Assembly (NCBI RefSeq): GCF_002776525.5
Contig: NC_045443.1
Location: 47,006,896-47,070,895 of the forward strand
Source: Piliocolobus tephrosceles
Taxonomy: Eukaryota; Chordata; Mammalia; Primates; Cercopithecidae
Length of the DNA stretch: 64,000 nucleotides
Direction: 5' to 3'
Shown here: positions 34,101 through 46,100 of the stretch, in pieces
Position numbering within the stretch: the first letter of the stretch is position 1
Layout: each line of letters begins with the position of its first letter
Notes under the pieces: generated by a model
What the model saw: the letters and a program-made list of their open reading frames with translations, nothing else
What the model was told of the DNA's origin: nothing
Databases searched by the model: none
Translations under genes and position numbers: made by a program

Positions 34101-37100
34101 CACACAAAAAATTAGCTGGGCGTGGTGGTGCCTGCCTTTAGTCCCAGCTACTAAGGAGGCTGAGGCGGGAGAATCACCTGAACCCAGGAGGCAGAGGTTG
34201 CAGTGAGTGGAAATTGTGCCACTGCACTCTAACCTGGGTGACAGAGCGAGACTTTGTCTCAAAAAAAAAAAAAGAGAGAGAATGGGAGGGAAAGGAATTG
34301 CGAGGAGAGTAGGGAAGAAGAGAGGCAGGAGAGCCATTGGAGAAAGTGAGTGGAGGTTCTCTTAAAAGGAGTTTTGCTGTATATGGGGAGCAGGGAATGG
34401 GACAGGAGTGAGAAGGGAGATGTGGGTTGAGAGTGTTTTGTGGGTTTTTTTCAGGTGGGAGAAACTGCAGAGTGTTCCTATGTTAATGGAACTACTCCAG
34501 TAGAGAGGGCAATGCTGATGACTGACAGAGAGAGAGAGGAAAATTCCTGGAGAGACCTCCTCAGCCTCTCCCCAACTCCAAGCCAGCAGAACCACAGAAG
34601 GTGTCCTCTTTGAAGGGAACCACAGGGGCACTGGAAATGGCACCAGGCTGGGCACAGGACACCTGGGTGCTAGTCCTCAATCTGCCTGTTACTGGCCATA
34701 AGACTGTGCCGGGCGTGGTGGCTCACACCTGTAATCCCAGCACTTTGGGAGGCTGAGGAGGGTGGATCACGAGGTCAGGAGATCAAGACCATCCTGGCTA
34801 ACACGGTGAAACCCCGTCTCTACCAAAAATACAAAAAATTAGCTGGGCGAGGTGGTGGGCGCCTGTAGTCCCAGTTACTCGGGAGGCTGAGGCAGGAGAA
34901 TGGCATGAACCCGGGAGGCAGAGCTTGCAGTGAGCTGAGATCGCGCCGCTGCACTCCAGCCTGGGCGACAGAGCAAGACTCCGTTAAAAAAAAAAAAAAA
35001 AAAAAAGACTCCGTGCCAGCCCCTTAACACCTAGGGCTTCAGATGTGGAAAGTGAGTCTTACAGCATCAGGGCTGCCTGCCCCACTCCCTGGCCAGATGG
35101 TGGTGGAGATGCAGGGAGGTAACAGGTGTGAAAGTGCTTTGTAAAACATCAAGGGTGGAACAGAGGGTGGGGACTATTGCTATTATTTTAATAGCACTAG
35201 GGCTTATCAAACAAATTTAAGGGATTCCTATTCACCCAGCCTTACTTGCATGCATGGCTCCCTCGGGTGGTTCACACACTCACTGCGACCTGACCCACGG
35301 GAAGCCAAGTAAACTCCCCGGCCGGCCCCCATGGGTGCCCACTGTCTCCAACATCACCAGCCTGTCTGCCTTGGCTTGACCCCTCTTCTCTGCCCTGCAA
35401 ATGCCTCCCTCTAGGGCGTCCAGGTGCTGTTGCCCAGACTAGCTCTCCCGAATGTGGCCCTCCTCTTTCTCACCTAATCCAATTCCCCACCACATCCTTT
35501 GAAATCTTTCTTTAGGAAGTATTGCCTGGAGGGAAGAGCATGGTGCAGGGTCTGAGAAAAGTTAGTCTCTTCGGGTGACCAGGCTCCCAGTTTGCCCAGG
35601 ATTTAAGGGCTCCTCAAGAAGTGGGGCTTTCAGTGCTGAAACTGGGGAAGTTCTAGGTAGCCTGGAATAAGCTGACACTTTAGTCTTGATCAAGGCCACA
35701 TCGACCCATTATCTTGCCAGGAAACCATGGACAAATCGTTCCATTTCTCTGGAGGTCAGTTTTCTCATCTGTAAGAAGAAGGCTGGGAGTTTCACTAGAT
35801 CCCAGCCCTCCAGTTCCAAGCCTGGAGGTCATTTATTCATTCTACAATACTGGCTGTGTGCTACTCTGCACCATGCACTGCACTCTCCCTGCTGACCAGG
35901 CATCTGGGCAGCCACGCTGCACATCACACACAGTATGTGCTCTATAAAGACCTGTGGAAAGGACACATGAATGAACCTGCCACACCCCCACTCAGGCTTG
36001 ATCCCTATCCAAATCCCCCAAAACCTCTGCTCACTGCTCTCTCCCCATCCCGTCCCCCAATTCAGCCCCGCCGGCCTGTCGCCCACAGGCCTCCGGAATC
36101 TGGACTAAGCTGCAACTCTGGCCACTTGTATTGAGCTGAACGTTCCAGCTAGGGAGGGGAGAGTCTGGTCACTGCTTCCATTGTCAATAAATGTTGACCT
36201 TGAACGCCTTCCCAAGAGGATGTCACCAGTACAAGCTTGCCCACCTGGGTGGGTCCTGGAACACGATCACATTCGGGTGCATGGAGCCCACCTGAGCAGA
36301 AGGCATGTGTTGGGCAGCTCCAGGCAGGTGTCTGTCCCTCATCTCATCTCCTGGGCATCTGCTTCCAGCCACTCCCCACTTAGCCTCAGACCCCAAGGGG
36401 GACTCACACCAGACTGTCCAGGTTCCCAGATTGGCCCCGTCACTTCCTAGGATGCTGTGTGACCTTGGGCATGCTATTTGATATCTCTGAGCTTCAGTTT
36501 CCCCATCTTAATTAATTAATTAATTAATTAATTTTGAGACGGAGTCTTGCTCTCTCACCCAGGCTGGAGTGCAGTGGTGCGATCTCAGCTCACTGCAAGC
36601 TCTGCCTCCTGGGTTCACGCCATTCTCCTGCCTCAGCCTCCTGAGTAGCTGGGACTACAGGCACCCGCCACCATGCCTGGTTACTTTTTTTGTAATTTTA
36701 GTAGAGACGGGGTTTCACTGTGTTAGCCAGGATGGTCTCGATCTCCTGATCTTGTGATCCGCCCTCCTCAGCCTCCCAAAGTGCAGGGATTACAGGCGTG
36801 AGCCACCATGACCGGCCTCCCCATCTCAATTTATTAACAGTAGAACCTATCTTATAGACTTAAGACGACGATTAAATGCATATGGAGAGCTGGCTGGGGG
36901 GAAGCAAGTGTTCAATAAATATTAGCTGTTACTGTTATCCCAACCATAATCATCATTATCAACATTCTGTTTCGTGAGAAGAGCAAAGAACATGCTCCAT
37001 CTAACAGTGTCTCTCTCTCAGGGTGCTTAGAATCCCCCTAGCTCCAAGAAGTCTTCCCCAGTTGCCCCTAGGAGGGTAACTACTAACTTGGTCCACATGG

Positions 37101-40100
37101 CCAGAAAGCACCCACTCTCCTGCCCCCTCAAGCACTGCTGCCCCTCCCCTGAAGGAAGGGGTGCCTCTTCCCAGCTCTGCCTCGGTCTACAGCTTCCAAC
37201 CTGCTGTTACAATCTTCTCTCCTGCCCAGGTCAGCTGGTCTGTCCTAGAAACCAGGTTGAATTCCCCGAACAAACAAACAAATGCAGCGCTGGACCTAGT
37301 CCTACCCGCAGGTGCTCCCAAGGATCCAGGGAGGAGGGCCGTGGGGAAGATGGGAGGAGAAGGGGACTGGGGTGATGGTCAGGATGCTGGGAAGGCGGCT
37401 GCCAAGGAGCCAGACCACACTCACCAATGTAAACACACCCGCTCCCAGTGCTGCATAGACTGCATGGAGCCAGGGCACCTGCGGCAGAGGAAAAATGGGC
37501 TTAGGGATGACAAGAAGGGGCAGCAGTCAGAGGGGCAGGGAGGAGGGCTCAGTCTAGAGAATGGAGGACATGGGGTAGCCCCGCCCAGCGCTCCCTAAGG
37601 AGCCCCAGGACTGACAGTGGACCCTGATTCTCTGTGTGCCCAGGCTGGGTGAAGTGCGGCATGGGATAAGAGTGATCCTGGTGGGACCGGTGGGAGAACT
37701 CCCTGCCAGCCTGGTCCTTCTTCCCGCAGCACATAGCCCCGGGCTCAGGGCTGATGACGATGACTCTCGGTGGGCCCTGTTCTCCCTCTAGCCTGGGACT
37801 GCTTGAGGCTGCTCCCACCTCCCAGGGTGCGTTCATCCCTGTCCAGCATAGGATCTGTCTGTCCTTGTGTCAGGGCGCTCCTGGGCTGTGCCTTGGAGGC
37901 AAAGAACTCAGGACGAAGGGGACAAAGACTTGACCTCAGGGGTGTGTGTGGGGGCATCTGGAGTCTCTGCCAGCTGTGATGGTGGGCTTGCCTGCATAGG
38001 CTGGAACAGCACCTCCCCACCCTCTGCCCCCTGAGTCTCCCTCCAGGTCTGGAGTAGCCAGCTGTGGGGAAAACTCTGCTGGAGGCACCGCACTAGGGCC
38101 CTCCATGGGGCCCTCCTCCAGAAGACTCGGAAACAAAGGCATCCTATCAACCAGACCAGGATCAATAAAGGGTTCTTTGAAGTTCTGTGGCCCCTTCCTG
38201 TAACACTCCTCCCCATCCTAGACACACAGAGGGCCTCCAGGCCAGCTCTGGCCCCTCCCTTCGTCAACAGGATCCTGGGAAGAGCCAAGGAAATGCCAGC
38301 ACCAATCCTGACATCCTGGAATGGACGCCAAGTGCCCGGAGGCTGGGGCTGGGCAGGATGGAGGTGGGGAGGGGGAAGTGAGGACTACTGCCCACAGCCC
38401 TGCTAGAAAAGGGCAGTGGGGGACCATGCACGACGTGTAGCTATAGGGGTGAGGGGTGTAAGCACTGGGCCCCTAGCAGCAATCCAACAGCTCATCTCTT
38501 GGGTTCCCAGGATTCAGATCTCAGGGCCTTCCTGCGATGCCCCCAATCTGCCCCTTCTCCACATGTAGGGGCCCGGGTGCCTGCAGAGTCTCAGTTTAAT
38601 TCCCCAGGGCAGGCTGGACACCTCTAAAAGAGCCGAGATTTGGCCACCAGCTGGTGGACGCTCTAAGGATGTGGGTATGCCCTACTGCCCCACCTCCCGC
38701 CTGCCTGGCCAGCTAGATTCTACCCCTTTGGACTTGGCTGATCTCACAGGAGCCCCCAGAAGACCCTTCCTCAGGCCCTTCTGGGTCTGGTGGGCCTCAT
38801 GGAGCCCCAGTACTCCCTTCCCTGCCCAGGGTTTAAATGCTCCACACCCTACCCTCAGTCTCACCTCCACCCCACAGAGGAGGATGGGAAAAGTGAAGCC
38901 GGATGTGGCTTGTGGAGCCAGGCAGGTACCCAGGCCTGACAAGAAAAGCCTCCTTGTTTGCTTACACTGCCAGCACGCCTGTGACAGGTGCCAGGAGGGG
39001 CCGCACAGGATGGCAGGCTGTGGGGCCTTGGCTCCTGGACTTCCCTGGTGGGCAGGGGAGGGAACGGCACCTTGGGCCAGTGGGGCCCCTTCCTCCCTGT
39101 GGGGCCTGCCGGGGACCCAGAGACTCACATATTGGAAGGGTAGGAGGATGGCCAGGATGAGTCCACTGAAGAAAAGAGTCATGAGAAGCACGAAGAGCAC
39201 GCCCTGGCAGGAGGTGAAGTCGAACTGTGGGGACAGGATGGGGTCAGCTGCCAGAGCGGCCTGACCTTCCTGGGACCCCAGCTACAGCCAAGCCTGTATG
39301 GGCCAAGCTGTATGGGCATACAGGCATACGGGCATACAAGCATACAGCAGGCCACGGTCTTGTGCTCACTCCAAGAGCCTGGCATTCCTTCCCCTCCTCG
39401 CCCTCACCAGGTTTTCTCCCTCTCCCCAGACCCAACTCACCCCTTTACTTCTCTCCCCAGCCCTGGGTCCCAGCTCTGAACCCCCCCACACCCTATCTGC
39501 CTTCCCCTGCTCAGCCTCAGGCCGGGGGTCCCTGCCTGCAAGCCCCAAAGCTGACCTTGGTCTGGAAGCTGAAGACGGTGACTGAGAGGCAGACAAGGGC
39601 TGTGATGCCCAGGCACAGCAGCACGGAGGTGGTGTTGTAGTAGCTGAGGACCGTCAGGCCAAGGGGTCAGCTCTCAGGCAGGGCGTCTGGTTTCCCCCAC
39701 CCTCCTAGCAGGGCCCCCTCTTCTGCCAGGACCTGGTCTTGGGATCCCTGGCCCTAATCTGGTGCCCTTTCCCCAGATCCCTCTGTCTGCCTCCCCAGCC
39801 TTTCTGCTGGGCCCTGCCCCTCCCAACAGGCTTAGACTCCAAATCAAATTAGAAGGATTTTGAGGAAGTGGGAGTGGGAGTGGGGAGGGGTTTGTGCCAG
39901 ACCCAGAGGTGGTTTACAAGTAACTGCAGGTCATGAGTCTGGGGGCTTGTAAGCTACAGTTTGGGAGGAGCCACCTTGCTCCCCTCCCCCTATCCACCAG
40001 GCCAGGTCTTGGGGTCGCTGTCCAGCTGAGTGCTCAAGGAGAGGACCCTAGGCCAAAGCCTCCTGCATGCCTGAGCCCGGGCCCCATCCACATGCTCCCA

Positions 40101-43100
40101 GGAAGTATGGCGTGTGGGGCAGCGCCCCTTGGGTGTGGCCAGTGCCTGGCTCCAAGCCTGGCCTACGGTCCTCCTCTCCTTCCACCTGCTCCCTTTACCT
40201 GGACAACATCCCAGTGAGGTAGGCCATGGACAGGGTCTGAAAGGAGAAGTAAGGTAAAGGAATGCTCCAAACTCAGACTGCGGGGGCCCAGGCACCCTCA
40301 AGGTCCAGCCCAGGTCCCTGTCCCTTGCAGGTACCCCTCAACTCTTTGTCTCTGTCACCTCCACACATACTGACTTTCAGGAGTCAGGCCTGGCTAAGGA
40401 GTGTCCCCACTGCCAGTTTCAGGCTCTGTGCCAGCTGTGCCTTTCTTCTGCAGCCCTGCTCCCTGTTTCTAAGACCCTCCACTCTTCTTCATTACCATAG
40501 CTCTAGAATGCCTCAGGCAAACGCCTTAAAAAAATTCACAATGAAAAAACACAGTGGATGGGGAGCGGGGCGAGATTAAGCCCATTTGGAAAGAGAAGAT
40601 GGAATGTGTTTGTGGAAGAAGTGGGGTGAAAACACCCCTGCCCCATGCCAGGGACCTCACATTGGACATCCCCAGCCCAGCCTTCCTGGTCCTCAGTCCA
40701 CCCTGCTTCCCTTCTTTCTCCATCTCCACTCAGCATCTGTCCTCAGCACACCCCAGATCACTTACAAAGACGGTCAGGAGAATCAGGTTCCAGGGGAAAT
40801 GCCTCCTGCAAGGCAAGCCACAGAGTTCAGGGGAGAGTGGGGGGTGGGGGCAGTGGGAGCAGGCTGTGTCACTGCTGCAGGGAGGGGGTCTCTGACCAAC
40901 CCCCTCCACACTCCTCAGAGCCTCTTCCTTCAGCCACATCCCCATTTGCTCCCTTCTCCATCCCCCTTCTCCCTACCTCAGAGGCACAAAGTAAAGGAGG
41001 GAGGGGCTGCCTGCTCAACAGAGGCCCAGAGAGGGATGGGGCCCTCTCAGGGATGCACAGCTCACTGGTGTCAGGCAGGGCTGGGGCCAGAACTTTCATG
41101 ATCCTGCTCATATTTCCACAAATTCTTCCTCAAGCCATTAGCATACCTGGGTCCAGAACAGCAAGCCAAGGTCAGGTAGGTTGCAAAGAACACAGCACTG
41201 TGAGAGACAGACGGATGGGTGAATCAGCCAGCCTCTCTTGGGCTCTCCCCCGAGACCCCTTGTTTATGCCACTCTCTGCCACCCCCACCCACAGGGCAGC
41301 CAAGCGGGAAGGGATGGGGAGGCCACCGTCATCCTAGAACCTAACAGTGGGCAGGGTGGTGGTTCAGTTCCAAAAGAGAGCAAAAGGATGGGACTGCTTC
41401 TAGAAACAGGGAATCTTGGGTCACATGAGATAGCTGTTGCTGACCACTCAATCCAAAGTGGCCTCTCCAGACGCTCTTGTTATTTTAAAAGCCCATATAC
41501 AGCATTTTCCACGTGCTAGGCAGTTTAAAGTGTTTTATGAGTATCAATGAATGTAATCCTCATATCTTTACTTTATAGCTGAGGCACGGGGAGGTCAGGC
41601 AACTTGTCCAAGGCCATCCAGCTACCACGCTGCAGAAGCAGGATGAGAACCCAGGCACTCTGGCTCCAGAGTCCCTGCTCATAACCACTGCCCCACACAG
41701 GCCCTTCTCAGCCCTTATCATTTACCTGGAGAGATCTTGTTAGTTATTTTACTGTTGGTCTAGCCTATTAAATTGTAAACTCAGCAAGGGTAAGGCCCTC
41801 GTCTGTCCTGCCAGCACCTGGCACAATCAGGAAGTGGCACCTGTCGGATGAATTTTTATATCAGGTGGCCATGTCCAGTGAGAGGCTAGCAGGCAGCTTG
41901 AGGGCAACCCAGAGATAGGGATGGAGGATTGAGATTTTCTGAGTAGTGGAGGCAGAGGCCAGTCCAGGAGGTGGGAGATGATGGCTGGGGACCCAAGGGT
42001 GGAGCTTTCCCCTGCCTACCTAGGTTAGCGGTGCCACCAATGCATAGTTTCCAACCCCCAATGGGCCTTGAACATGGCACTGCCATCCTTTCCCCATATC
42101 CTTCCTCAGTTCTCTCACCCACAATTTCAAGCTTCCTTCTCCATCCACAAACCTCCCAGGCCCCCTCACTCTTCATGCACAGTCTGCCTCCGGTGTTCCA
42201 GAAAGACTGGAAATGAGGTGAGCTCCCTTGGCTCCCTGCCTGCCACCTGCAAATATCATGTGGTGCTACTTGCCCTCCCGTCCCTCCTGTCCCTCCTCCC
42301 ATCCCAGGCCAATCCTCCCACCCCCTTAATTGCCTGGGGATCTCCATTACTTAAATCTTTCCACTGGTACCTCTCCTCCCACACAAGCCTCCTCAGCTGT
42401 TTTCCATCTTTAACCAACACCTTCCCTGGCTCCAGCTACTGCCACTTCATCTTCTCCTGCAGCCAGGCTTCTTGAAAAAGTGGTCTCCATTCACCATGCT
42501 CCATCTTCCCAACCCAACACACACAGTTTCAGCACTACTCAACAGGAGCTGGCTTTGCCACATCACTAGGACCTTATTGAGTGCAGTGGATACTTGTCAG
42601 TCCTTATCTTGCCTGGTCACTATCATTGTTTCCCTAGTTCCTCATGACCCCTGGGTCCCTGTACCTCCCTCACACTCCTCAGTTCCTCCAGGGTCTCTCT
42701 CAGTCTGCGTGGTTCCCTCGATGTGGGGTCCTCTCCAGCTCTTCTCCCATGCTCTCCCTAGGTGGGCTCACTCAACCACATGACTTGCTCACCCATATTT
42801 CTGATCTATATTTTCCTTTTCAACACTAGTTTCTAATTTCCAACTGCCTACTGGGCAGACGTGACTATTCAGACACAAGTAATGCTCAACAGGTTAGAGG
42901 GGAACTCCCTGTCTCCCCTTCTTCGTCTCCTGCATTCCCTCCTGCAGAGGATGTCATGCATCCTCTAAATCACCCAATCAGAGACCTCAGCATCATCCTT
43001 AACTCTCACTCTGCTATGCCCAATTAACCACCTGGACTTGTTGATTTTTCTACCCAGGCAGTTATCAAAGTTGCCCTCTTCCCTCCACCCACTATCACTC

Positions 43101-46100
43101 TTTGCGGTCAGGGCACCTCTTTCTCTCTCTGGCTTGGAGTATTGCAGGAGCCCCCCTGCCTTCCACCCTCCATGCTGCAGGCAGATCCAATCATGTGACT
43201 TCCCTGTATAAAATTCCCAAAGACCTGGCAATGCCCTGTCTTGATGCATTGCAATCAGGCAATGCATTCCCACCCACCCCTCCAGCCCTTCTCTCACTGC
43301 ACTCCGCCCCTCCACTACACCCCTCTCATCACAACCTGCTCTGCTGCCTGGAAACGTGCCTGCCACACTCTACTCCTGCTGGAAGGGACTGACTGGCAAG
43401 GACATCTGAGGCCTTGGTTAGAGGGGGGCATTTTCTGTGCACCGCAGGCATACCTCAACCAAAGCCTGAGCCGCCGCACCCTTCGGGCCAGCTCCTGTGA
43501 CTTCCCACCCAGGTATAGCATCTGGGGGCCAGCCTGCAATTTATCAATGTTCTATTCCCACCATCTGACCCAGAGCTTGGTGCCTGGTAGATGCTCTTCA
43601 AATATTTCTGGATGAAATGCAAAACATAACATAACAAAACAAAAAACTCGAAAAACAAGAGATGCAGGAGTTGAGACAAGCATATTGGATTTGGTGAGTA
43701 GGACCCCTTCAATTTAACCCTTTCCTGGTCTTCAGTGGTTTTCAAATAATGAGGAACTGTTGTCACAGTGACTGGAGGGCTCTTCTGGTAGTTGGTGCCA
43801 GGGGCTGCTGAACATCCTGCTCCGTGCAGAATGGCAGAGCTATCCTGCCCAACTTAGGAAACACTCGGAACCTGCCCTCTTTCAGTCTCACTTGAGTCAC
43901 TGGTCAGCCACCTCAGCAATAATGCTAATAATAATACCCTTGTCCATGTGGGTGTGGGTTCTATCTCCCCAGCCAGAGTGGAAGCTTCCTGAGGGCAAGA
44001 GCCCAGTCTCCTTTTCTCTCTGGTTCATAGCTCTCTAACTTTCAAGACAAGGGGTCCAGAGGAAGGGCAGAGGGGCCAAAGACCCTGAGATTGTGGTACA
44101 GCTTGGGAGCCTGACACCCTGAATTCACATCCCAGCTCTGCCACTACTGTTGTGTGACCTTGGACGACAGCCAAGACCCAGTTTCCACTTTAGCAAAACA
44201 GAAATACTGGTACCAACTCACTGGACTGTTGGGAGGACTGATGAGACAACAGTTCAAGAGCTTCGCGTGGGCCTGGCACAGGGGTGGGACTCCCCACTAG
44301 AGTTATGATAATTAGAGGCTGGCTGATGGACAGCTTCCTGGAAAGACTCTGACCCACCTCCACCCAGCTCTGGTCTCACACTTTTCCTCCTCTGCCTGGA
44401 TTTCTCCTGGCCCACCAGTTTTCCACCACCGCAGACACGGTGGCTCAGTGGGCGCAATCAGACAGTAAGGTGAGAACCGATGGAGGGAGGCGACGAGGGC
44501 CTTGAGAAGCTGGGCTGTGGGTCGGGGAGGGGGAGGCTGGCAGCCCAGGGGGCAGGGAATGAGTCACTTAAGAAGTGAGAGAGAGAGAGCCAATGATTTA
44601 TGTATCAGAGCCCCAGCCCCAGGGCCTGGGCAGGAACCACAGTCTGTTTACAGAATGTCAGGACAGGGAAGTAAGGCTCAGGTGCAGGCCAGCATCCAAA
44701 CCCAATGCCTTCCCCCAGCTTGTCCTGCTCTAAGACAAAGGAGGAAGCAGAGCACAGAGGGCAAGTACATGGGTTTCACCATCAGAAAGACCTGGATTTC
44801 TGCCCTGGTTATGTTACTCTGAGCCTCACTTTCCTCATCTGTAAAATGAGGATAATAGTAGTGTCTGCCTGGCAGGGCTATTGAAAGATCAAGTGAAAAA
44901 TACATGTAAAGTGCTTAGCACGGTGCCCTCCATACAGAAAAAGAGCTGTCTGCTTCTCAGTGCTCCTATTGTTATTCTAAAAGGAAGAGACCCGGATGGA
45001 GTTCTCAGGGAGCACAGGATGTGTTGCACGAGGTGAGACCCACCAGGACTCAGAGACGAGGCTGACTTAAGGGGCAGGATGGAGAGAGTTGAGGGGTGTG
45101 AGGGGGCAGGGCAGGACCCCAGGCAGGGTTTCCGGAGGAAAAGGGCAGCATCTCAGTGGTGAAACTCCCAAGCACCTTTCACACTTTGGGACCCCCTATG
45201 AAAAGCACCCAGTTCATGCCCACCTCACCTCCCACTTTTGCCAGCACCCACCCTGGTAGAAGCCAGAGAAAGCATCTCTGTTTTCTGCCCAGAGACGTTG
45301 AAGAGGAGGGACTCCAAATCTCACCCTTCAGAGGTCAGATTCTCACACTCCACCCTCCCAATCCCCCATCCCACCCAATGGAGTGGACTCTGCCCCCACT
45401 TCTTGGGCCCACTCACTCCTGGGCTGTCTCCCTGCCACCACCTGCTCAGAGCATGGAATCCCACACACCATCCCCCAGAAGGCTCAGAGAGGGGCCTAAG
45501 AATCTCTTCCCAAGTTCTCAGGGGCCCGAAGCTGCCAGGACATGCTGACGCGCCAGAAGCCATGCCAACCTGCCACATGGGCTGGCCCAGGGGGTAGACT
45601 CTGGGGCCTCATTAGTTTTACTGTACAGTGCCTCCCAGTCCCCCAAGACACATGCCTCCCCACCTGCCTGCAGACAGGCCCTCTGTCCTCTGCTCTAGGA
45701 AAGACTCTGGAACCCCCAGAGGCCAGGCTAGGGTCCTTACCGTCAGCCTCTGGTGGGCCTCTGTGAACTCCAGGCCCATCTCTGAGACTACTCTGGGCTC
45801 GACGTGGTGCACGGGGCTCTGGGCTGAGCCCACCTCCCCACCAGAGCCCTATCCAGGAACAGACTTGGGACAGCCACAGTGTGTAAGCTCCTTGGCCAGG
45901 CAGTCAGAGCCTTGACCCCACAAGGCCCCACTGCTCTCCAAGATGCCTGGAATTCCCCTGCATGGAGCCTTCCACCTCTCTGCCAGAGAAGTCCCAGTTT
46001 AGAAAATGCACCATGTGCATTCTCGCCCCACGCTTTTGCTTAAGCCACTTCTCTCCTGGGAACGCTGTCTCCAGTCTTCATGGCCCATCCTTTGGGGGGC

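Larger units (their letters stand above)
22194..37424 (-). other. FAIM2 intron 11
   Basis: This 15.2-kb last intron contains five Alus, a 1.7-kb L2 element, an old L1 3' end, several MIRs, a 2-kb TG-rich tract and a 78-bp hairpin, each listed separately. 28200-28900, 35007-35680 and 35800-36410 show nothing else recognisable. Confidence 0.85.
39225..41146 (-). other. FAIM2 introns 6-9
   Basis: Four short introns (39225-39555, 39644-40198, 40237-40765, 40806-41146) between exons 10 and 6. They are repeat-poor; the only notable element is the GCATACRR tandem repeat at 39316-39347. Confidence 0.8.

Noticed and set aside
40645..41337. 230-codon plus-strand open frame across FAIM2 exons 6 and 7
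   Set aside because: Antisense shadow of GC-rich intronic sequence. The minus strand carries the conserved exons with proper splice sites.
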